A DNA stretch of 64,000 bases from Sulfurimonas sp. (GCF_029027405.1 NZ_CP093396.1:2429497-2493496); one strand, 5' to 3'. Shown: positions 54,329-64,000, numbered from the stretch's first letter. Numbers and translations are program-made. The notes: a model not told the origin generated them from the letters alone.

Positions 54329-56566
54329 CTATAACTCTAAAAGTACAGTATCCCTACGAGTTGCTTCAAACTTTTTACATCCACTCTCAAAAGCACCACT
54401 CTCACCAATAAGAATACACTTATGTTTTGCTCTTGTTATAGCCGTATAAATTAGCTTTGTATTATGCATGATAAAGTGAGAAAAAGTCATGGGAATTACA
54501 ACTATGTCATACTCCATTCCTTGTACTTTATGGATGGTTAAAGCATAAGATAACATTAGATGCGATTTAACCTCTTCATACTCGTAAACTACCACTACAT
54601 CTTCATTTGGATAAAAAACGAACAGTTGTTCATCATCTTCTTCTATCTTAAAAAGTAGCCCACTCATACCATTATAGATGCGTCTTTGGCTTGAGTCTTC
54701 TCCAGTTTTAAAAGCGTCACCACTCCATGAGGTCATGTTCTCATTTTTAGTATGAACTACCTTGTCCATAAGTCTAAATTCTACTCCACCTTTTTTTACA
54801 CATTTTTTTGGATTTGGGTTGAAGTATTCTTGTAAAACTTTGTTTAAATTATTGGTCCCAAGAGTTCCACCTTTCATAGGTGTTATTACTTGAAAATAAT
54901 TTAGATACTCTTTTATCTGTTTGTTGTTAAGTCTATATCTTGCTTTTTCTATTGACTCAACAACTTTATGCATTATCTCTGTAACAATTTGCAAAGAGTT
55001 GCTTTCTCTTAATTCTTGAAGTTGTGTTTGAGAAAGCTCGCTTCTAAGTGTGTAATAGTTTTGTATGCTTATGTCTATAAACTCAAAATCTTCATAAGAG
55101 TTTCTATACTCTGGAACAATTCCTTTTCGTATATCATTTGCGATAAGTGTTATTGCTTGATCTTCACTCTGTCTATAAATCTTTGTAAGTTTTACAATAG
55201 GTGCTAACTCTAAACTCAAAACATCACTCAAAACATTTCCAGCTCCAATAGGAGGAAGTTGCGCATCATCTCCAACAATTATGACAATAGCATCTCTATG
55301 AATCTTTGCCATCAGTTTAGCAAAAAGAGGAGAGTTAATCATAGATGCTTCATCTATCAAAACAACACCAAAAGGAAAATCATCTCTATCTTCATGTTTA
55401 ACTAAAAGACTCTGAATAGTAGCACTTTCATATCCAGTTGTATCTGCAATTCTCTGAGATGCGATGCCACTTAAAGCACAAGTTATTATCTCTTTTTTTT
55501 CATACTTAGTATTTAATAATTCAAGTATAGTTTTTGATGTTGTACTTTTACCAGTTCCTGCATAACCAACTAAAAAAAGTATAGATGCACCATCATTTAT
55601 TTTTTTAACTGCTTCTTTTTGCTGTTCGCCTAAGTCCAAATCACTCTTTATTAAAAACTCATCTAAATCTTTTACAAATCCACCACTATCTTTTTTTGCT
55701 CTTTCTCTTATGGTGTCATATAGATATTTTTCAGCATCATACAGTCTTGCAGGAGAAAGTCTATCATTTTTCATAATGACTATACTTGATTCACTGACTC
55801 TCTCAATAAGTGCTAATTCGTACAGATGAGTTTTATCCACAAAGCCAAGAAGTTCATTTAAACCAGAAAAAAGTATCTCTTTAGCAACACAACTATTACC
55901 CTGTTGTTCACAGTAGTTCATAAGTACAAAATCCATCGCAGAACTTATACGATTTTCATCTTCACTCTCTACACCCATTTTAAGAGCCAACTCGTCTGCT
56001 CTTTTAAAACCTATACCATTTATGGAAGTAAGTATGTATGGATTACTTTTTATCTTTGAACATGGTTCATCAACATCTTTCATAGCAGTTGCTATGGCTG
56101 TAAGAAGAGTTTGTGAAACATCAAAAGGACTTAAAAACTCTCCTAATTTTCTCATGGAACGAAATTTTTTCCACGATGTTTGAATCTTTTTAAGTCGTTT
56201 TTCTTTGATGCCTTTAAACTCTAAAAGTTTTTGTATATCATTGTCTAAAATATTTATAAGTTCTTCTGAGCCAAATTGCTCTATCAATTCTGCTGATAGT
56301 TTTTTTGTAAAACCTTTAACGATTTTATTTAAAAAGAAAAATAGTTGATTTTGATTGACTTTGATAGATTCAAATTTAAAAGTTTTACCATATTTTTTAT
56401 GTTCTTCCCAGTAACCACTTAGAGTAATGGCAGAACTTTTTATATTTTTCACATCACTCTCTAAGTAGGTTCCACTTATTTTTTCACCACTTTTTAATCG
56501 TGCAATAAAAAAGCCTTCATCTTCAAAAAGAATATGTTCTATTTGACCTATTAGAGTAGTGCTCAC
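54329..56566 (-). CDS. recD2: RecD2-like ATP-dependent DNA helicase
   Basis: A 745-residue SF1B helicase. It has an N-terminal OB-like part, helix-hairpin-helix repeats (LLEFKGIKEKRLKKI, SINGIGFKRADELA), Walker A GYAGTGKST near residues 334-342, Walker B VVLIDEASMI, GDDAQLPPIG, the SH3 insert and the C-terminal motif SYALTIHKVQGMEYD, AITRAKH. It unwinds DNA 5' to 3' without RecB/RecC. It starts with GTG one base after the glyQ stop; the length and the MSTTLIGQI beginning fit. Confidence 0.9.
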   Translation of the reverse strand: MSTTLIGQIEHILFEDEGFFIARLKSGEKISGTYLESDVKNIKSSAITLSGYWEEHKKYGKTFKFESIKVNQNQLFFFLNKIVKGFTKKLSAELIEQFGSEELINILDNDIQKLLEFKGIKEKRLKKIQTSWKKFRSMRKLGEFLSPFDVSQTLLTAIATAMKDVDEPCSKIKSNPYILTSINGIGFKRADELALKMGVESEDENRISSAMDFVLMNYCEQQGNSCVAKEILFSGLNELLGFVDKTHLYELALIERVSESSIVIMKNDRLSPARLYDAEKYLYDTIRERAKKDSGGFVKDLDEFLIKSDLDLGEQQKEAVKKINDGASILFLVGYAGTGKSTTSKTILELLNTKYEKKEIITCALSGIASQRIADTTGYESATIQSLLVKHEDRDDFPFGVVLIDEASMINSPLFAKLMAKIHRDAIVIIVGDDAQLPPIGAGNVLSDVLSLELAPIVKLTKIYRQSEDQAITLIANDIRKGIVPEYRNSYEDFEFIDISIQNYYTLRSELSQTQLQELRESNSLQIVTEIMHKVVESIEKARYRLNNKQIKEYLNYFQVITPMKGGTLGTNNLNKVLQEYFNPNPKKCVKKGGVEFRLMDKVVHTKNENMTSWSGDAFKTGEDSSQRRIYNGMSGLLFKIEEDDEQLFVFYPNEDVVVVYEYEEVKSHLMLSYALTIHKVQGMEYDIVVIPMTFSHFIMHNTKLIYTAITRAKHKCILIGESGAFESGCKKFEATRRDTVLLEL

Positions 56567-56567
56567 T

Positions 56568-57452
56568 CTATGCTTTAACTCGCTCTAGTCTATCGGATTC
56601 TTGTGCTTTATAAAGCTCTGCACACCCTTTTGATAGTTCACGGATTTTTAAGATGTAGTTTGCTCTTTCTGTTTGTGAGATTGCTTTTCTTGCATCTAAA
56701 ACATTAAAAGTGTTAGATGCTAACATACATAAGTCATAAGCAGGAAGAGGAAGTCCAGCATCTAGTGCTGCTAAACACTCTTTAGATTTTGCATTAAAAT
56801 CAGCAAACAGCATCTCAACATCTGCTACTTCAAAGTTGTATTTTGAGAACTGAATTTCACTCTCTTTATGAACATCTTTATAAAGTGTTTTATTTCCATC
56901 TTTATCTTCACTCCAAACAATATCAAAAATATTATCAACACCTTGAAGGTACATAGCAAGTCTTTCTGTTCCATAAGTTATCTCAACTGCAACAGGATTA
57001 CACTCTATCCCTCCAACTTGTTGAAAGTATGTAAATTGTGTAACTTCCATACCATTTAACCAAACTTCCCAACCAAGTCCCCAAGCACCTAGTGTTGGTG
57101 ACTCCCAGTTATCTTCTACAAATCTAATATCATGTTGTGAAACATCAAGACCAAGATACTCTAATGATTTTAAATAAAGTTCTTGAATATTATCTGGAGA
57201 TGGTTTTATAAGCGCTTGAAACTGGTAATAACTTCCCAAACGATTTGGATTTTCTCCATATCGTCCATCTGTTGGACGACGAGATGGAGCTACATAAGCA
57301 ACAGACCATGGCTGAGAATCTAGTGAGCGTAAAAAAGTTGCAGGATGAAAAGTTCCCGCTCCTGCTGGAATATCGTATGGTTGAACAATATTGCAACCCT
57401 CTCTCATCCAAAATTCTTGAAGTTTAAGTAACATCTCACTAAAAGTTATCAT
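56568..57452 (-). CDS. glyQ: Glycyl-tRNA synthetase alpha subunit
   Basis: A 294-residue class II synthetase subunit: [20 protein letters not shown], motif-2-like [20 protein letters not shown] and [20 protein letters not shown]. It charges tRNA-Gly together with the beta subunit, which is not in this window. The length is normal. Confidence 0.96.
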   Translation of the reverse strand: MITFSEMLLKLQEFWMREGCNIVQPYDIPAGAGTFHPATFLRSLDSQPWSVAYVAPSRRPTDGRYGENPNRLGSYYQFQALIKPSPDNIQELYLKSLEYLGLDVSQHDIRFVEDNWESPTLGAWGLGWEVWLNGMEVTQFTYFQQVGGIECNPVAVEITYGTERLAMYLQGVDNIFDIVWSEDKDGNKTLYKDVHKESEIQFSKYNFEVADVEMLFADFNAKSKECLAALDAGLPLPAYDLCMLASNTFNVLDARKAISQTERANYILKIRELSKGCAELYKAQESDRLERVKA

Positions 57453-57491
57453 TATATTGCCTATTTAAAAATTTTTGTAATTATATCGAAT

Positions 57492-58349
57492 CTAACTCAT
57501 TTTACAAACTATATCGCCTACATTTTTTCCTAAAAATTTTGCAACTACTTCACACTTTACTTTAAGTAAAAAACATATTTTTTTTCTATGAGAAGGACTC
57601 ATACATTCATAGTTGCCCATACCTTTACTTATGACTAAATCAACACTATCAAAAAGTTTTTTTGAGTAAGTATTTGCACGATTATAGGTAAACCCAGGGG
57701 TATTAACACCACTATCAACTAACTCACAAAGTTCATCAAAACCAGCCTCTTTTGCTTCTTTCATTGTCACATCATTTATAATTGGCTTTCCCCTAACCAT
57801 ATATGAATAAGAAGCATCTGGATATAACTCTTGGAGTGTTTGTATAAACACATAGTCAAATATATGCTCACCAACATTGTCGCCAATAATCAAAACGCTT
57901 GAAGCATTAGTGAGTTCATATTTCATTAGTTCAAAATCATCATAAGCAAAATCAGTATGAAAAACCTTTGAAAGTTCCTCTTCTAAGTCAAACTCAACTG
58001 CAGCAGCTAAATCTATAACATTACCAGCAACTGCTGTTTTTGTAGCTGTTAAAAGTTTGTTGCTAGATGTAAAAAGTTTATCTTTTACAAGCGGAACAAA
58101 AGAGAGAGCTTTTTTAGTAGAGAGTTCTTTTACTTCATCATAAAGGTCAGTTTTATTGGCTATTTCTGCCATTTTTCCATACACATAAGAAGCGATTTCA
58201 GGGGGATTATCTTCATATGAGAAGTTAAAACTCATCTCTTTAACTTTAGATGTCATTTCTTCTTTTAATGACTTTGAGGCATTTATGGCATCTGAGACTT
58301 TAATACTTTGGTTTATTATACAAGCAACGCAAGCTTCATCGATAGTCAT
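57492..58349 (-). CDS. DUF89/ARMT1-type metal-dependent phosphatase
   Basis: A 285-residue protein with the DUF89 metal site VLIIGDNVGEHIFDYVFIQT and other family blocks: the N-terminal CVACIINQS, GNVIDLAAAV and VRGKPIINDVTMKEA. DUF89 members are described as damage-control phosphatases that clear abnormal sugar phosphates and related metabolites; the substrate here is unknown. The gene is three bases from the DUF3972 gene. Confidence 0.82.
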   Translation of the reverse strand: MTIDEACVACIINQSIKVSDAINASKSLKEEMTSKVKEMSFNFSYEDNPPEIASYVYGKMAEIANKTDLYDEVKELSTKKALSFVPLVKDKLFTSSNKLLTATKTAVAGNVIDLAAAVEFDLEEELSKVFHTDFAYDDFELMKYELTNASSVLIIGDNVGEHIFDYVFIQTLQELYPDASYSYMVRGKPIINDVTMKEAKEAGFDELCELVDSGVNTPGFTYNRANTYSKKLFDSVDLVISKGMGNYECMSPSHRKKICFLLKVKCEVVAKFLGKNVGDIVCKMS

Positions 58350-58352
58350 ATA

Positions 58353-58823
58353 TTATGTAGTATGTTCATCAATAGCTTTATTCCACATAAGCTTATATTT
58401 TCTTCTCATAAACTCAACTTCTTGTTGAGAGAGTTTTAACTGCTCTGTTAGGGTTGCAATTGTTTTTCTATCTTCATCATAAAGTTCTTGAAGTGAACCT
58501 AGTGCTTCTCTTAAAAACTCGTTTTCCACTTTTACAGCTTCAATAGTTTCATCTTTGGCATCTAGAACTTTTTCATGCAAGTTAATAATAGTGCCTATTG
58601 TTTTTTCAACAAATTCTGGTTGCACGACCATTTCATGAGTATTGTGAGTAGAGAGTTTTTTTAGTTGAGCAGGTACAACTTCTCCTACACCTTGAGAAGG
58701 GTCAATCATTCTAACTCCATCTTCAACTTTTACAGTCAATTTTCCGCGTTCACATAAATCGTCAATACCACTTATATCCAAACCTGTTAAACTACTATAC
58801 TCTTCATCACTCATCCACTGCAT
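58353..58823 (-). CDS. DUF3972-like protein with coiled coil
   Basis: A 156-residue protein. The N terminus looks like a MerR-like helix-turn-helix (MSDEEYSSLTGLDISGIDDL, CERGKLTVKVEDG), followed from about residue 75 by a long coiled coil (VKVENEFLREALGSLQELYD and onward). It resembles the DUF3972 family of Campylobacterota; function unknown. The start is the ATG at 58823, with AAGGAAG five bases upstream, one codon inside the open frame. Confidence 0.75.
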   Translation of the reverse strand: MQWMSDEEYSSLTGLDISGIDDLCERGKLTVKVEDGVRMIDPSQGVGEVVPAQLKKLSTHNTHEMVVQPEFVEKTIGTIINLHEKVLDAKDETIEAVKVENEFLREALGSLQELYDEDRKTIATLTEQLKLSQQEVEFMRRKYKLMWNKAIDEHTT

Positions 58824-58850
58824 CAAAACTTCCTTTTATCAAGAATTTAT

Positions 58851-59348
58851 TTAAGATATAATTGTTTCTATTTCCAAAGAATCAACTTCGACTTTTTTAG
58901 CTTTTGCAATTCTATCTTCTTTTAGTTTTACTGATAACTCATCATTATTAAGAGCAAGTATTTGCATCGCTAAGTATGCTGAGTTTATTGCGCCTGCTTT
59001 TCCTATAGCAACAGTAGCAACAGGCATACCAGCTGGCATCTGAACAGTTGAAAGTAATGCATCTATACCACCAAGAGCTGAAGCACTCATAGGAACACCA
59101 ATAATTGGTTTAACTGTTTTAGACGAAAGTACACCAGCTAAGTGAGCAGCCATTCCAGCTGCAGCAATAAACACTTGTGCACCTTTAGCTTCAGCACTTT
59201 GAATATACTCTTTTGTTCTCTCTGGAGAACGATGTGCTGAAGAGATTATCATCTCAAAATTAACTCCAAAAGCTTCAAGCGTATCAGAACAAGATTTCAT
59301 AACTTCATAATCACTTTTTGAACCTATTATTATCGATACAAATTTCAT
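58851..59348 (-). CDS. purE: N5-carboxyaminoimidazole ribonucleotide mutase
   Basis: A 165-residue class I PurE, which moves the carboxyl group of N5-CAIR to give CAIR in purine synthesis. Signatures: IIGSKSDYEVMKSC, ISSAHRSPERTKEY, FIAAAGMAAHLAGVLSS and PIIGVPMSASALGGIDALLS. The length is normal. Confidence 0.96.
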   Translation of the reverse strand: MKFVSIIIGSKSDYEVMKSCSDTLEAFGVNFEMIISSAHRSPERTKEYIQSAEAKGAQVFIAAAGMAAHLAGVLSSKTVKPIIGVPMSASALGGIDALLSTVQMPAGMPVATVAIGKAGAINSAYLAMQILALNNDELSVKLKEDRIAKAKKVEVDSLEIETIIS

Positions 59349-59375
59349 ATATTTTCCTATATTTTATTTTTGCAA

Positions 59376-61769
59376 TTATATCATTTTATTTTTCAACTTA
59401 ACTTCCATCTCATTAGATGGAACAGGTTTTGAATAAAAATATCCCTGAATATAAGAACAACCATTGTTTACTAAAAAATCTTTTTGTTCTATACTTTCAA
59501 CTCCCTCTGCTATTGTTTTTAAGTTTAGTGATGAAGCTAATGCTATAACTGCTTTTGTTATTGCTGCATCTTCTTCATCTGTTGGTAAATCTCGTATAAA
59601 AGATTGATCTATTTTTAATTTGTCAATTGGCAATTTCTTTAAGTATGCTAAAGATGAATATCCTGTTCCAAAATCATCAACGGCTAGCTCTATTCCAAGT
59701 TCAGATATTTGGTTCAAAATTTTGATGGCTTCTTCAGGATTAGTCATTATTTGACCTTCTGTCACCTCAAATTCAAGCCATTGTGATTTACACTCTGTTT
59801 CTATCATCATATTTTTTAAAAAGCTTATAAAATCTTTTTTTTGTAACTGTTTCATTGCCAAGTTTAGTGATAACCTTCCAGGATTCAAGCCTTCCTTATG
59901 CCAAGCTGAAACTTGCTTCATCGCTTGTTTCATTACCAACCTATCTAGCTCTACTATTAGTCCTGTTAATTCTGCTAAGGGGATAAACTTTGCAGGGCTT
60001 ACTATACCCATTGTAGGGTGATTCCATCTTACTAAAGCTTCCATTCCTAGTAGCTTGTCTTTTTTTGCATCTATTTGCGGTTGATAATAAACTATAAACT
60101 CTTCATTTTTAAGTGCTGCTCTTAAACTTGCTTCCATAACAACTCTTTCAAATGCCAACTCTGTCATTTCTGATGAATAAAACTGAAAATTATTTCGCCC
60201 TTCTACTTTTGCTTTATACATTGCAGAGTCAGCATATTTAAGAAGGTTTTGAGCGTTATTGCCATCATCTGGAAAAAAGCTTATGCCTATACTACTAGAT
60301 ACATAAAGTTCATTATTATTTATAATCATTGGCTTAGCTAAACTATCTATAATTTTTTGAGCTAATTTAGATGCATCTTGAGCTAGTTTTAAATCATCTA
60401 TTATGACAGTAAATTCATCACCGCCCAAGCGAGCGAGAGTATCTTTTTTTCTTATAGTTTTCTCTAGTCTTTGTGCAACAATTTTTAAAACTTCATCTCC
60501 AGTCTTATGTCCAAAAGAATCATTTATTTCTTTAAAATGGTCAAGGTCTATAAAAAATAATGCCATTATTGTGTTTGCTCTGTCTGCTTTTTCTATTGCT
60601 TGTTCTAGTCTATCATGGAACAGAAACCTGTTTGGAAGCCCCGTTAAAGCATCATGCTGTGCTTGATGTTCCAAGGCTTGAGCTATCTTTTTTTGTTCTG
60701 TTACATTTCTTATAATCTCCATTTTACTTGTTGTTCCATCTAAATTTTTAATAGATGTTGCAACAATTTCAAAAGATTGCCCATCTCCAATAGTTGCTTC
60801 ATAAGTGACTTTATGATTTTTATAAATTACTTCTTCAAGTTTACAGTAAGAACATGGTTCAGATAAACCTGCTATAGAAGAGTAGCAAGTTTTACCTTCT
60901 TGATTACCAAACCAATCTAGCATAGTCTTGTTCATAAATCGAATACTAAAATCATCATTAACAACAAAAATACCAATCTCAATTTTATCTATAGCATCCA
61001 TATATTGTTTCAGATTATAATTAGTATCTGCTAATCCCTTTTCTGCTAGTTTTTTAGCAGTTATATCTTTAGCATATCCTATGAAACCAATTGGATTTAA
61101 ATATTCATCTTTTAGAGTTGCTAAAGTTAAATCAACATAAGCAACATCTTTTGATTTTTTTAATAGTCTAGTTTCTGCCCTATATTCGCCGTTTTTTCTA
61201 AGCTTCTTAATACTTGTACTAAATTCAACATAGTCTGCTTTTAGATACATGTAACTAGCATGTTTACCTACTATCTCACTTGATTTATAACCTAGTAATT
61301 TTTCTGAACCTTCATTACAGCTAGTAATGTTACCCTTTAAATCACTAGTTATAACACAATCATGAATTTCTTCAATTATTTTTGCCTGCTGTGCATTTTT
61401 TAACTCTAACTCTTTTCTTTTTGTTATATCAACAATAGTCCAAAGAACTGAATCTCTTTCTTCTATTAAATCTCCAGAAATATGTGCCCAAAAAATAGTT
61501 CCATTTTTATGTCTAAATTTATAATCAATTCCAACAGGCTTACCTGCAAGAACAAGATTAAATGCTTCTATACCAAAATCTATATATGCTTGTTTTGAGA
61601 TATGAAGGATCGACGCAGTTTTCTTTATCAACTCTCCATCTTCATAACCAAACATTTCATTTAAACAATTATTTACCAACAGGTTGTTACGGTTTCTATC
61701 AACAATTAAAATCCCGATATGTGGGCTATTTAAAAATTGTTCCATTAGTTGCATTTTAAATTTAGTCAT
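59376..61769 (-). CDS. PAS-GGDEF-EAL signalling protein
   Basis: A 797-residue cytoplasmic cyclic-di-GMP protein with no transmembrane helix. Two PAS domains (from about residues 10 and 135) precede a third sensory segment (260-375) that contains EPCSYCKLEEV, a cysteine pair that could bind metal or sense redox. The GGDEF motif is intact near residue 450 (LARLGGDEFTVII), as is the EAL motif near 576 (GMEALVRWNHP) with the later DDFGTGYSSLAYLKKLPID, so both synthesis and breakdown of cyclic di-GMP are possible. Confidence 0.92.
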   Translation of the reverse strand: MTKFKMQLMEQFLNSPHIGILIVDRNRNNLLVNNCLNEMFGYEDGELIKKTASILHISKQAYIDFGIEAFNLVLAGKPVGIDYKFRHKNGTIFWAHISGDLIEERDSVLWTIVDITKRKELELKNAQQAKIIEEIHDCVITSDLKGNITSCNEGSEKLLGYKSSEIVGKHASYMYLKADYVEFSTSIKKLRKNGEYRAETRLLKKSKDVAYVDLTLATLKDEYLNPIGFIGYAKDITAKKLAEKGLADTNYNLKQYMDAIDKIEIGIFVVNDDFSIRFMNKTMLDWFGNQEGKTCYSSIAGLSEPCSYCKLEEVIYKNHKVTYEATIGDGQSFEIVATSIKNLDGTTSKMEIIRNVTEQKKIAQALEHQAQHDALTGLPNRFLFHDRLEQAIEKADRANTIMALFFIDLDHFKEINDSFGHKTGDEVLKIVAQRLEKTIRKKDTLARLGGDEFTVIIDDLKLAQDASKLAQKIIDSLAKPMIINNNELYVSSSIGISFFPDDGNNAQNLLKYADSAMYKAKVEGRNNFQFYSSEMTELAFERVVMEASLRAALKNEEFIVYYQPQIDAKKDKLLGMEALVRWNHPTMGIVSPAKFIPLAELTGLIVELDRLVMKQAMKQVSAWHKEGLNPGRLSLNLAMKQLQKKDFISFLKNMMIETECKSQWLEFEVTEGQIMTNPEEAIKILNQISELGIELAVDDFGTGYSSLAYLKKLPIDKLKIDQSFIRDLPTDEEDAAITKAVIALASSLNLKTIAEGVESIEQKDFLVNNGCSYIQGYFYSKPVPSNEMEVKLKNKMI

Positions 61770-61774
61770 ACTTC

Positions 61775-63070
61775 TTAATTGCTCTTTGGATTTGTACCCA
61801 TATTAGCATCTGAAGGTATTCTCAAAAATGTATATGCTGGCATAGAAGTTGGCAAGGTTATAGGATTTACATTTCCACTATGAATCTCATCCCATATTTT
61901 TTTGTTTTGTGCCAAAAGTTGTTTTAATTTTAAGTAAATTTTTCCATCTTTTTCATAAGTTGAACCTATCTCATTATCGACAAATTCTATTTTACTTCCT
62001 AGTGGAGCAACTATTTCCATTTCATCATTTCGAAAAGTTTTATATTTGCATAAAAAATGTGTTCCTTCTTGTGTAACCACACCACTTACTTGATGAGTTC
62101 CGAGTTGTATAGAGAAGTCTATACTTTGTGAATCATTTTTCTCAAAAGGTCTAGAAATCAAATAGGCATCTGTATATCCACGATTTTGTAAAGATTGCAG
62201 TTCATATTGATATTTTGAATCATCAAACTTATCTTCATAGTAGTCATTCAGTGCCATTCTATAAGCTTTTGCAGTAACTCCAGCATAATAAGCTGTTTTT
62301 GTTCGACCTTCTATTTTAATGGAATCAACAACATTAGAATTAAGGATTTCTTTCATATGAGAAGCAAGATTTAAATCTTTTGCATTCATTACATATGTTC
62401 CAACACCCTCATCTTCTTCAAGCCTAAATAGCGTTCCAGTTTCAGGGTTCGCCGCATAAATCTCATAAGGAAATCTACAATCATTTGCACAACTTCCACG
62501 ATTTGGAACTCGACCACTTTGAAGAGTTGAAATAAGACAGCGTCCACTATACGCAAAACACATACTTCCATGAACAAAAATCTCTAATTCTAAATCTGGA
62601 AGTTCTGTTTTTATAGCTACTAAATCCTTTAAAGATATCTCTCGTGCAGTAATTATCCGAACAGCACCCATATCATAAAATATTTTTGCATCTAAAATAT
62701 TCATTACATTTGCTTGAGTTGATAGATGCAAAGGAATTTGTGGAGCTAAATCATTACAAAGTTTTAAAACTCCAGGAGTTGCAACTATAAAAGCATCTGG
62801 CTTTAACTCCGCCATTGCTAAGATATGTTTTTTTAAAAGTGTGATTTGAGAGTTAAAAGGAAATCCGTTTATAGTTGTATATACTTTTTTACCACGAGCA
62901 TGGGCATAATCTATGCCTTCTTTAAATTCTTCCATAGAAAATTCTTTACCACTTCGTATACGAAGAGAAAAGTGACTAACACCACCATAAACAGCATCTG
63001 CCCCAAAATCTAGTGCAATTTTTAATTTTTCTAGTGTTCCCGCAGGGGATAACAATTCAACTTTTTGCAT
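61775..63070 (-). CDS. U32 family protein (TrhP/RlhA-like RNA hydroxylation type)
   Basis: A 431-residue U32 protein with ELLSPAGTLEKLKIALDFGA, DAVYGGVSHFSLR, the cysteine block HGSMCFAYSGRCLIST and NRGSCANDCRFPYEI, and VDSIKIEGRTK. The family was called peptidase U32; several members are now known to hydroxylate RNA bases (TrhP on tRNA, RlhA on rRNA), with the cysteines holding an iron-sulfur cluster. The TrhP branch is more likely by length, but not certain. It overlaps cheZ by one base. Confidence 0.85.
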   Translation of the reverse strand: MQKVELLSPAGTLEKLKIALDFGADAVYGGVSHFSLRIRSGKEFSMEEFKEGIDYAHARGKKVYTTINGFPFNSQITLLKKHILAMAELKPDAFIVATPGVLKLCNDLAPQIPLHLSTQANVMNILDAKIFYDMGAVRIITAREISLKDLVAIKTELPDLELEIFVHGSMCFAYSGRCLISTLQSGRVPNRGSCANDCRFPYEIYAANPETGTLFRLEEDEGVGTYVMNAKDLNLASHMKEILNSNVVDSIKIEGRTKTAYYAGVTAKAYRMALNDYYEDKFDDSKYQYELQSLQNRGYTDAYLISRPFEKNDSQSIDFSIQLGTHQVSGVVTQEGTHFLCKYKTFRNDEMEIVAPLGSKIEFVDNEIGSTYEKDGKIYLKLKQLLAQNKKIWDEIHSGNVNPITLPTSMPAYTFLRIPSDANMGTNPKSN

Positions 63071-63762
63071 TATTGTCCGAATTGTGCTAAAAGTGCCTCA
63101 ATATCGTCTGTTGATGCTACATCATTATTTTCATCACCAACTATATGTTTTGCAGATGAAACTCTCTTCTCATCATCAATTTTACCTTCAAACAAAGTAT
63201 TCATATATGTTGAAAGTGCTCTCATAACATTTATAACACGCTCTATTTTTTGACGGTGTATATCTTGATACTGCATAATATCCATAACACTCATAATAGC
63301 ATCTCCACTATTTTGAAGTGTTTCTAAGCCTTCATTAGAATTTACTAAAGCTTCTTCATTTTTTTCTAGCTGTGTTTTAAAAGCCTCAACATCAGGAAAT
63401 TTTTCACTTAAAGTTTTAAATAGCTCAATATTTGAAGTTAATATTTCAATAACTTTATTTGCATTTTCTTCTTTATCCATTAAATCATTACTGATACCTT
63501 CAATAATGTCAAAAATCTCACTTGCTTTTTCTTCACTCTCTTTTGTTACATCATCTAGCTGATGCACCATTTTATTTTCATCAGTAGCTGGGAGTGGCCA
63601 GTGATGAGAAGTGTTTTCGCCATACCCTGCTGGAATACCGTCATCATCGCTATTTTCTGTGCTTTCTTCTTTAGCAGTTTCTTCTGAACTTACCTCATCA
63701 CCAAGTCCTTCAATATCATCAATTTCCCCATTCATCATAGCATCTAATTCTTCTTGAGTCAT
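63070..63762 (-). CDS. cheZ: CheZ-type chemotaxis phosphatase (epsilonproteobacterial)
   Basis: A 230-residue protein with an acidic linker (residues 12-60), a long helical hairpin (70-195) and a C-terminal peptide DDIEALLAQFGQ (219-230) that resembles the CheY-docking tail. The catalytic pair is D167 and Q171 in YQDIHRQKIE, with the D-xxx-Q spacing of CheZ. It removes phosphate from CheY-P at the flagellar motor. The N terminus MTQEELDAMMNG also resembles the CheY-binding peptide of FliM/FliY. It is divergent from the PHP gene. Confidence 0.85.
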   Translation of the reverse strand: MTQEELDAMMNGEIDDIEGLGDEVSSEETAKEESTENSDDDGIPAGYGENTSHHWPLPATDENKMVHQLDDVTKESEEKASEIFDIIEGISNDLMDKEENANKVIEILTSNIELFKTLSEKFPDVEAFKTQLEKNEEALVNSNEGLETLQNSGDAIMSVMDIMQYQDIHRQKIERVINVMRALSTYMNTLFEGKIDDEKRVSSAKHIVGDENNDVASTDDIEALLAQFGQ

Positions 63763-63826
63763 TTCAATTCCCTAGCTAAATTTATTTATTGTCACTATAA
63801 TAACATAAAAACCTAATAAGGGCTAT

Positions 63827-64000
63827 ATGATGAAAGTAGATTTACACAATCACACCAAACTTTGCAATCACGCACAAGGTGAAATCTCACAATATATCGA
63901 ACAAGCTATTAAACAAAAAACAAAGTATTTTGGTATTTCTGATCATGCTCCAATGGATTTTGATGAAAGATATCGTATGAAATTTTCTGATATGAAGAAC
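63827..64000 (+). CDS. hisJ: PHP-type histidinol phosphatase, N-terminal part
   Basis: The first 58 codons are in the window; the gene runs off the right edge. It begins VDLHNHTKLCNHAQGEISQY and continues with FGISDHAPMDF, the first two metal-binding motifs of the PHP fold (HxH and DHAP), as in HisJ histidinol phosphatases of histidine synthesis. Two adjacent ATGs (63827 and 63830) follow AAGGG; the second has the better spacing. Confidence 0.8.
   Translation, partial: MMKVDLHNHTKLCNHAQGEISQYIEQAIKQKTKYFGISDHAPMDFDERYRMKFSDMKN

Noticed and set aside
1..64000. Search for tRNA and rRNA genes
   Set aside because: No tRNA-like TTCGA arms or rRNA blocks stood out in the gaps between genes.

Overview
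The window reads as the chromosome of a Campylobacterota (epsilonproteobacterial) chemolithotroph, most like Sulfurimonas or a close relative. The grounds are: AT-rich coding DNA; a PflA-type motility protein; an epsilonproteobacterial CheZ; a nuo operon in which nuoE and nuoF are replaced by a short NuoE-like protein and a NuoF/GltD-like flavoprotein; tandem nuoG genes; and a type II-C CRISPR system whose Cas9, repeat and tracrRNA resemble those of Campylobacter jejuni and Neisseria meningitidis. No tRNA or rRNA gene was seen. These are readings by eye; no database search was possible.

Left part (1-28.9 kb): a cut-off UbiA/MqnP prenyltransferase, miaA, a phospholipase D-like nuclease, pflA, and then a complete 14-gene complex I operon on the minus strand (nuoA to nuoN, 21.3 to 4.0 kb). 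Upstream lie a AAA ATPase, a FadL-type porin, endonuclease IV, a lipoprotein, a divergent histidine kinase/response regulator pair and a YceI-like periplasmic protein.

Middle part (28.9-38.3 kb): a decayed phage-type nuclease gene borders a CRISPR array of 36-bp repeats (20 complete repeats plus one split repeat). The array is split by an IS3-family element. Then come cas2, cas1 and a cas9 that is itself split by an IS5-family element. The IS5 insertion has a 4-bp target duplication, and precise excision would restore a 984-codon Cas9. A tracrRNA is encoded divergently just upstream of cas9, and next to it is a strongly structured candidate RNA ahead of a Y-family DNA polymerase gene. Every repeat ends in a -10-like TATACT, so the array is probably transcribed rightward from within its repeats.

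Right part (38.3-64 kb): Y-family polymerase, DUF234 protein, J-domain protein, N-carbamoylputrescine amidase, parvulin, GMC oxidoreductase pair and a molybdate uptake operon (modA, TOBE protein, modB, modC). A foreign-looking cassette sits between modB and modC: a Septu-like ATPase/HNH pair and a KilA-N gene with a probable premature stop. Next come a truncated globin, a cupin, the AmmeMemoRadiSam trio, RecD2-like helicase, glyQ, a DUF89 protein, a DUF3972 protein, purE, a PAS/GGDEF/EAL protein, a U32 family protein, cheZ, and the start of a PHP-type histidinol phosphatase.

The most interesting parts are the doubly IS-interrupted type II-C CRISPR locus, the structured RNA at 38.1-38.25 kb, and the defence-like cassette lodged inside the molybdate transporter operon.
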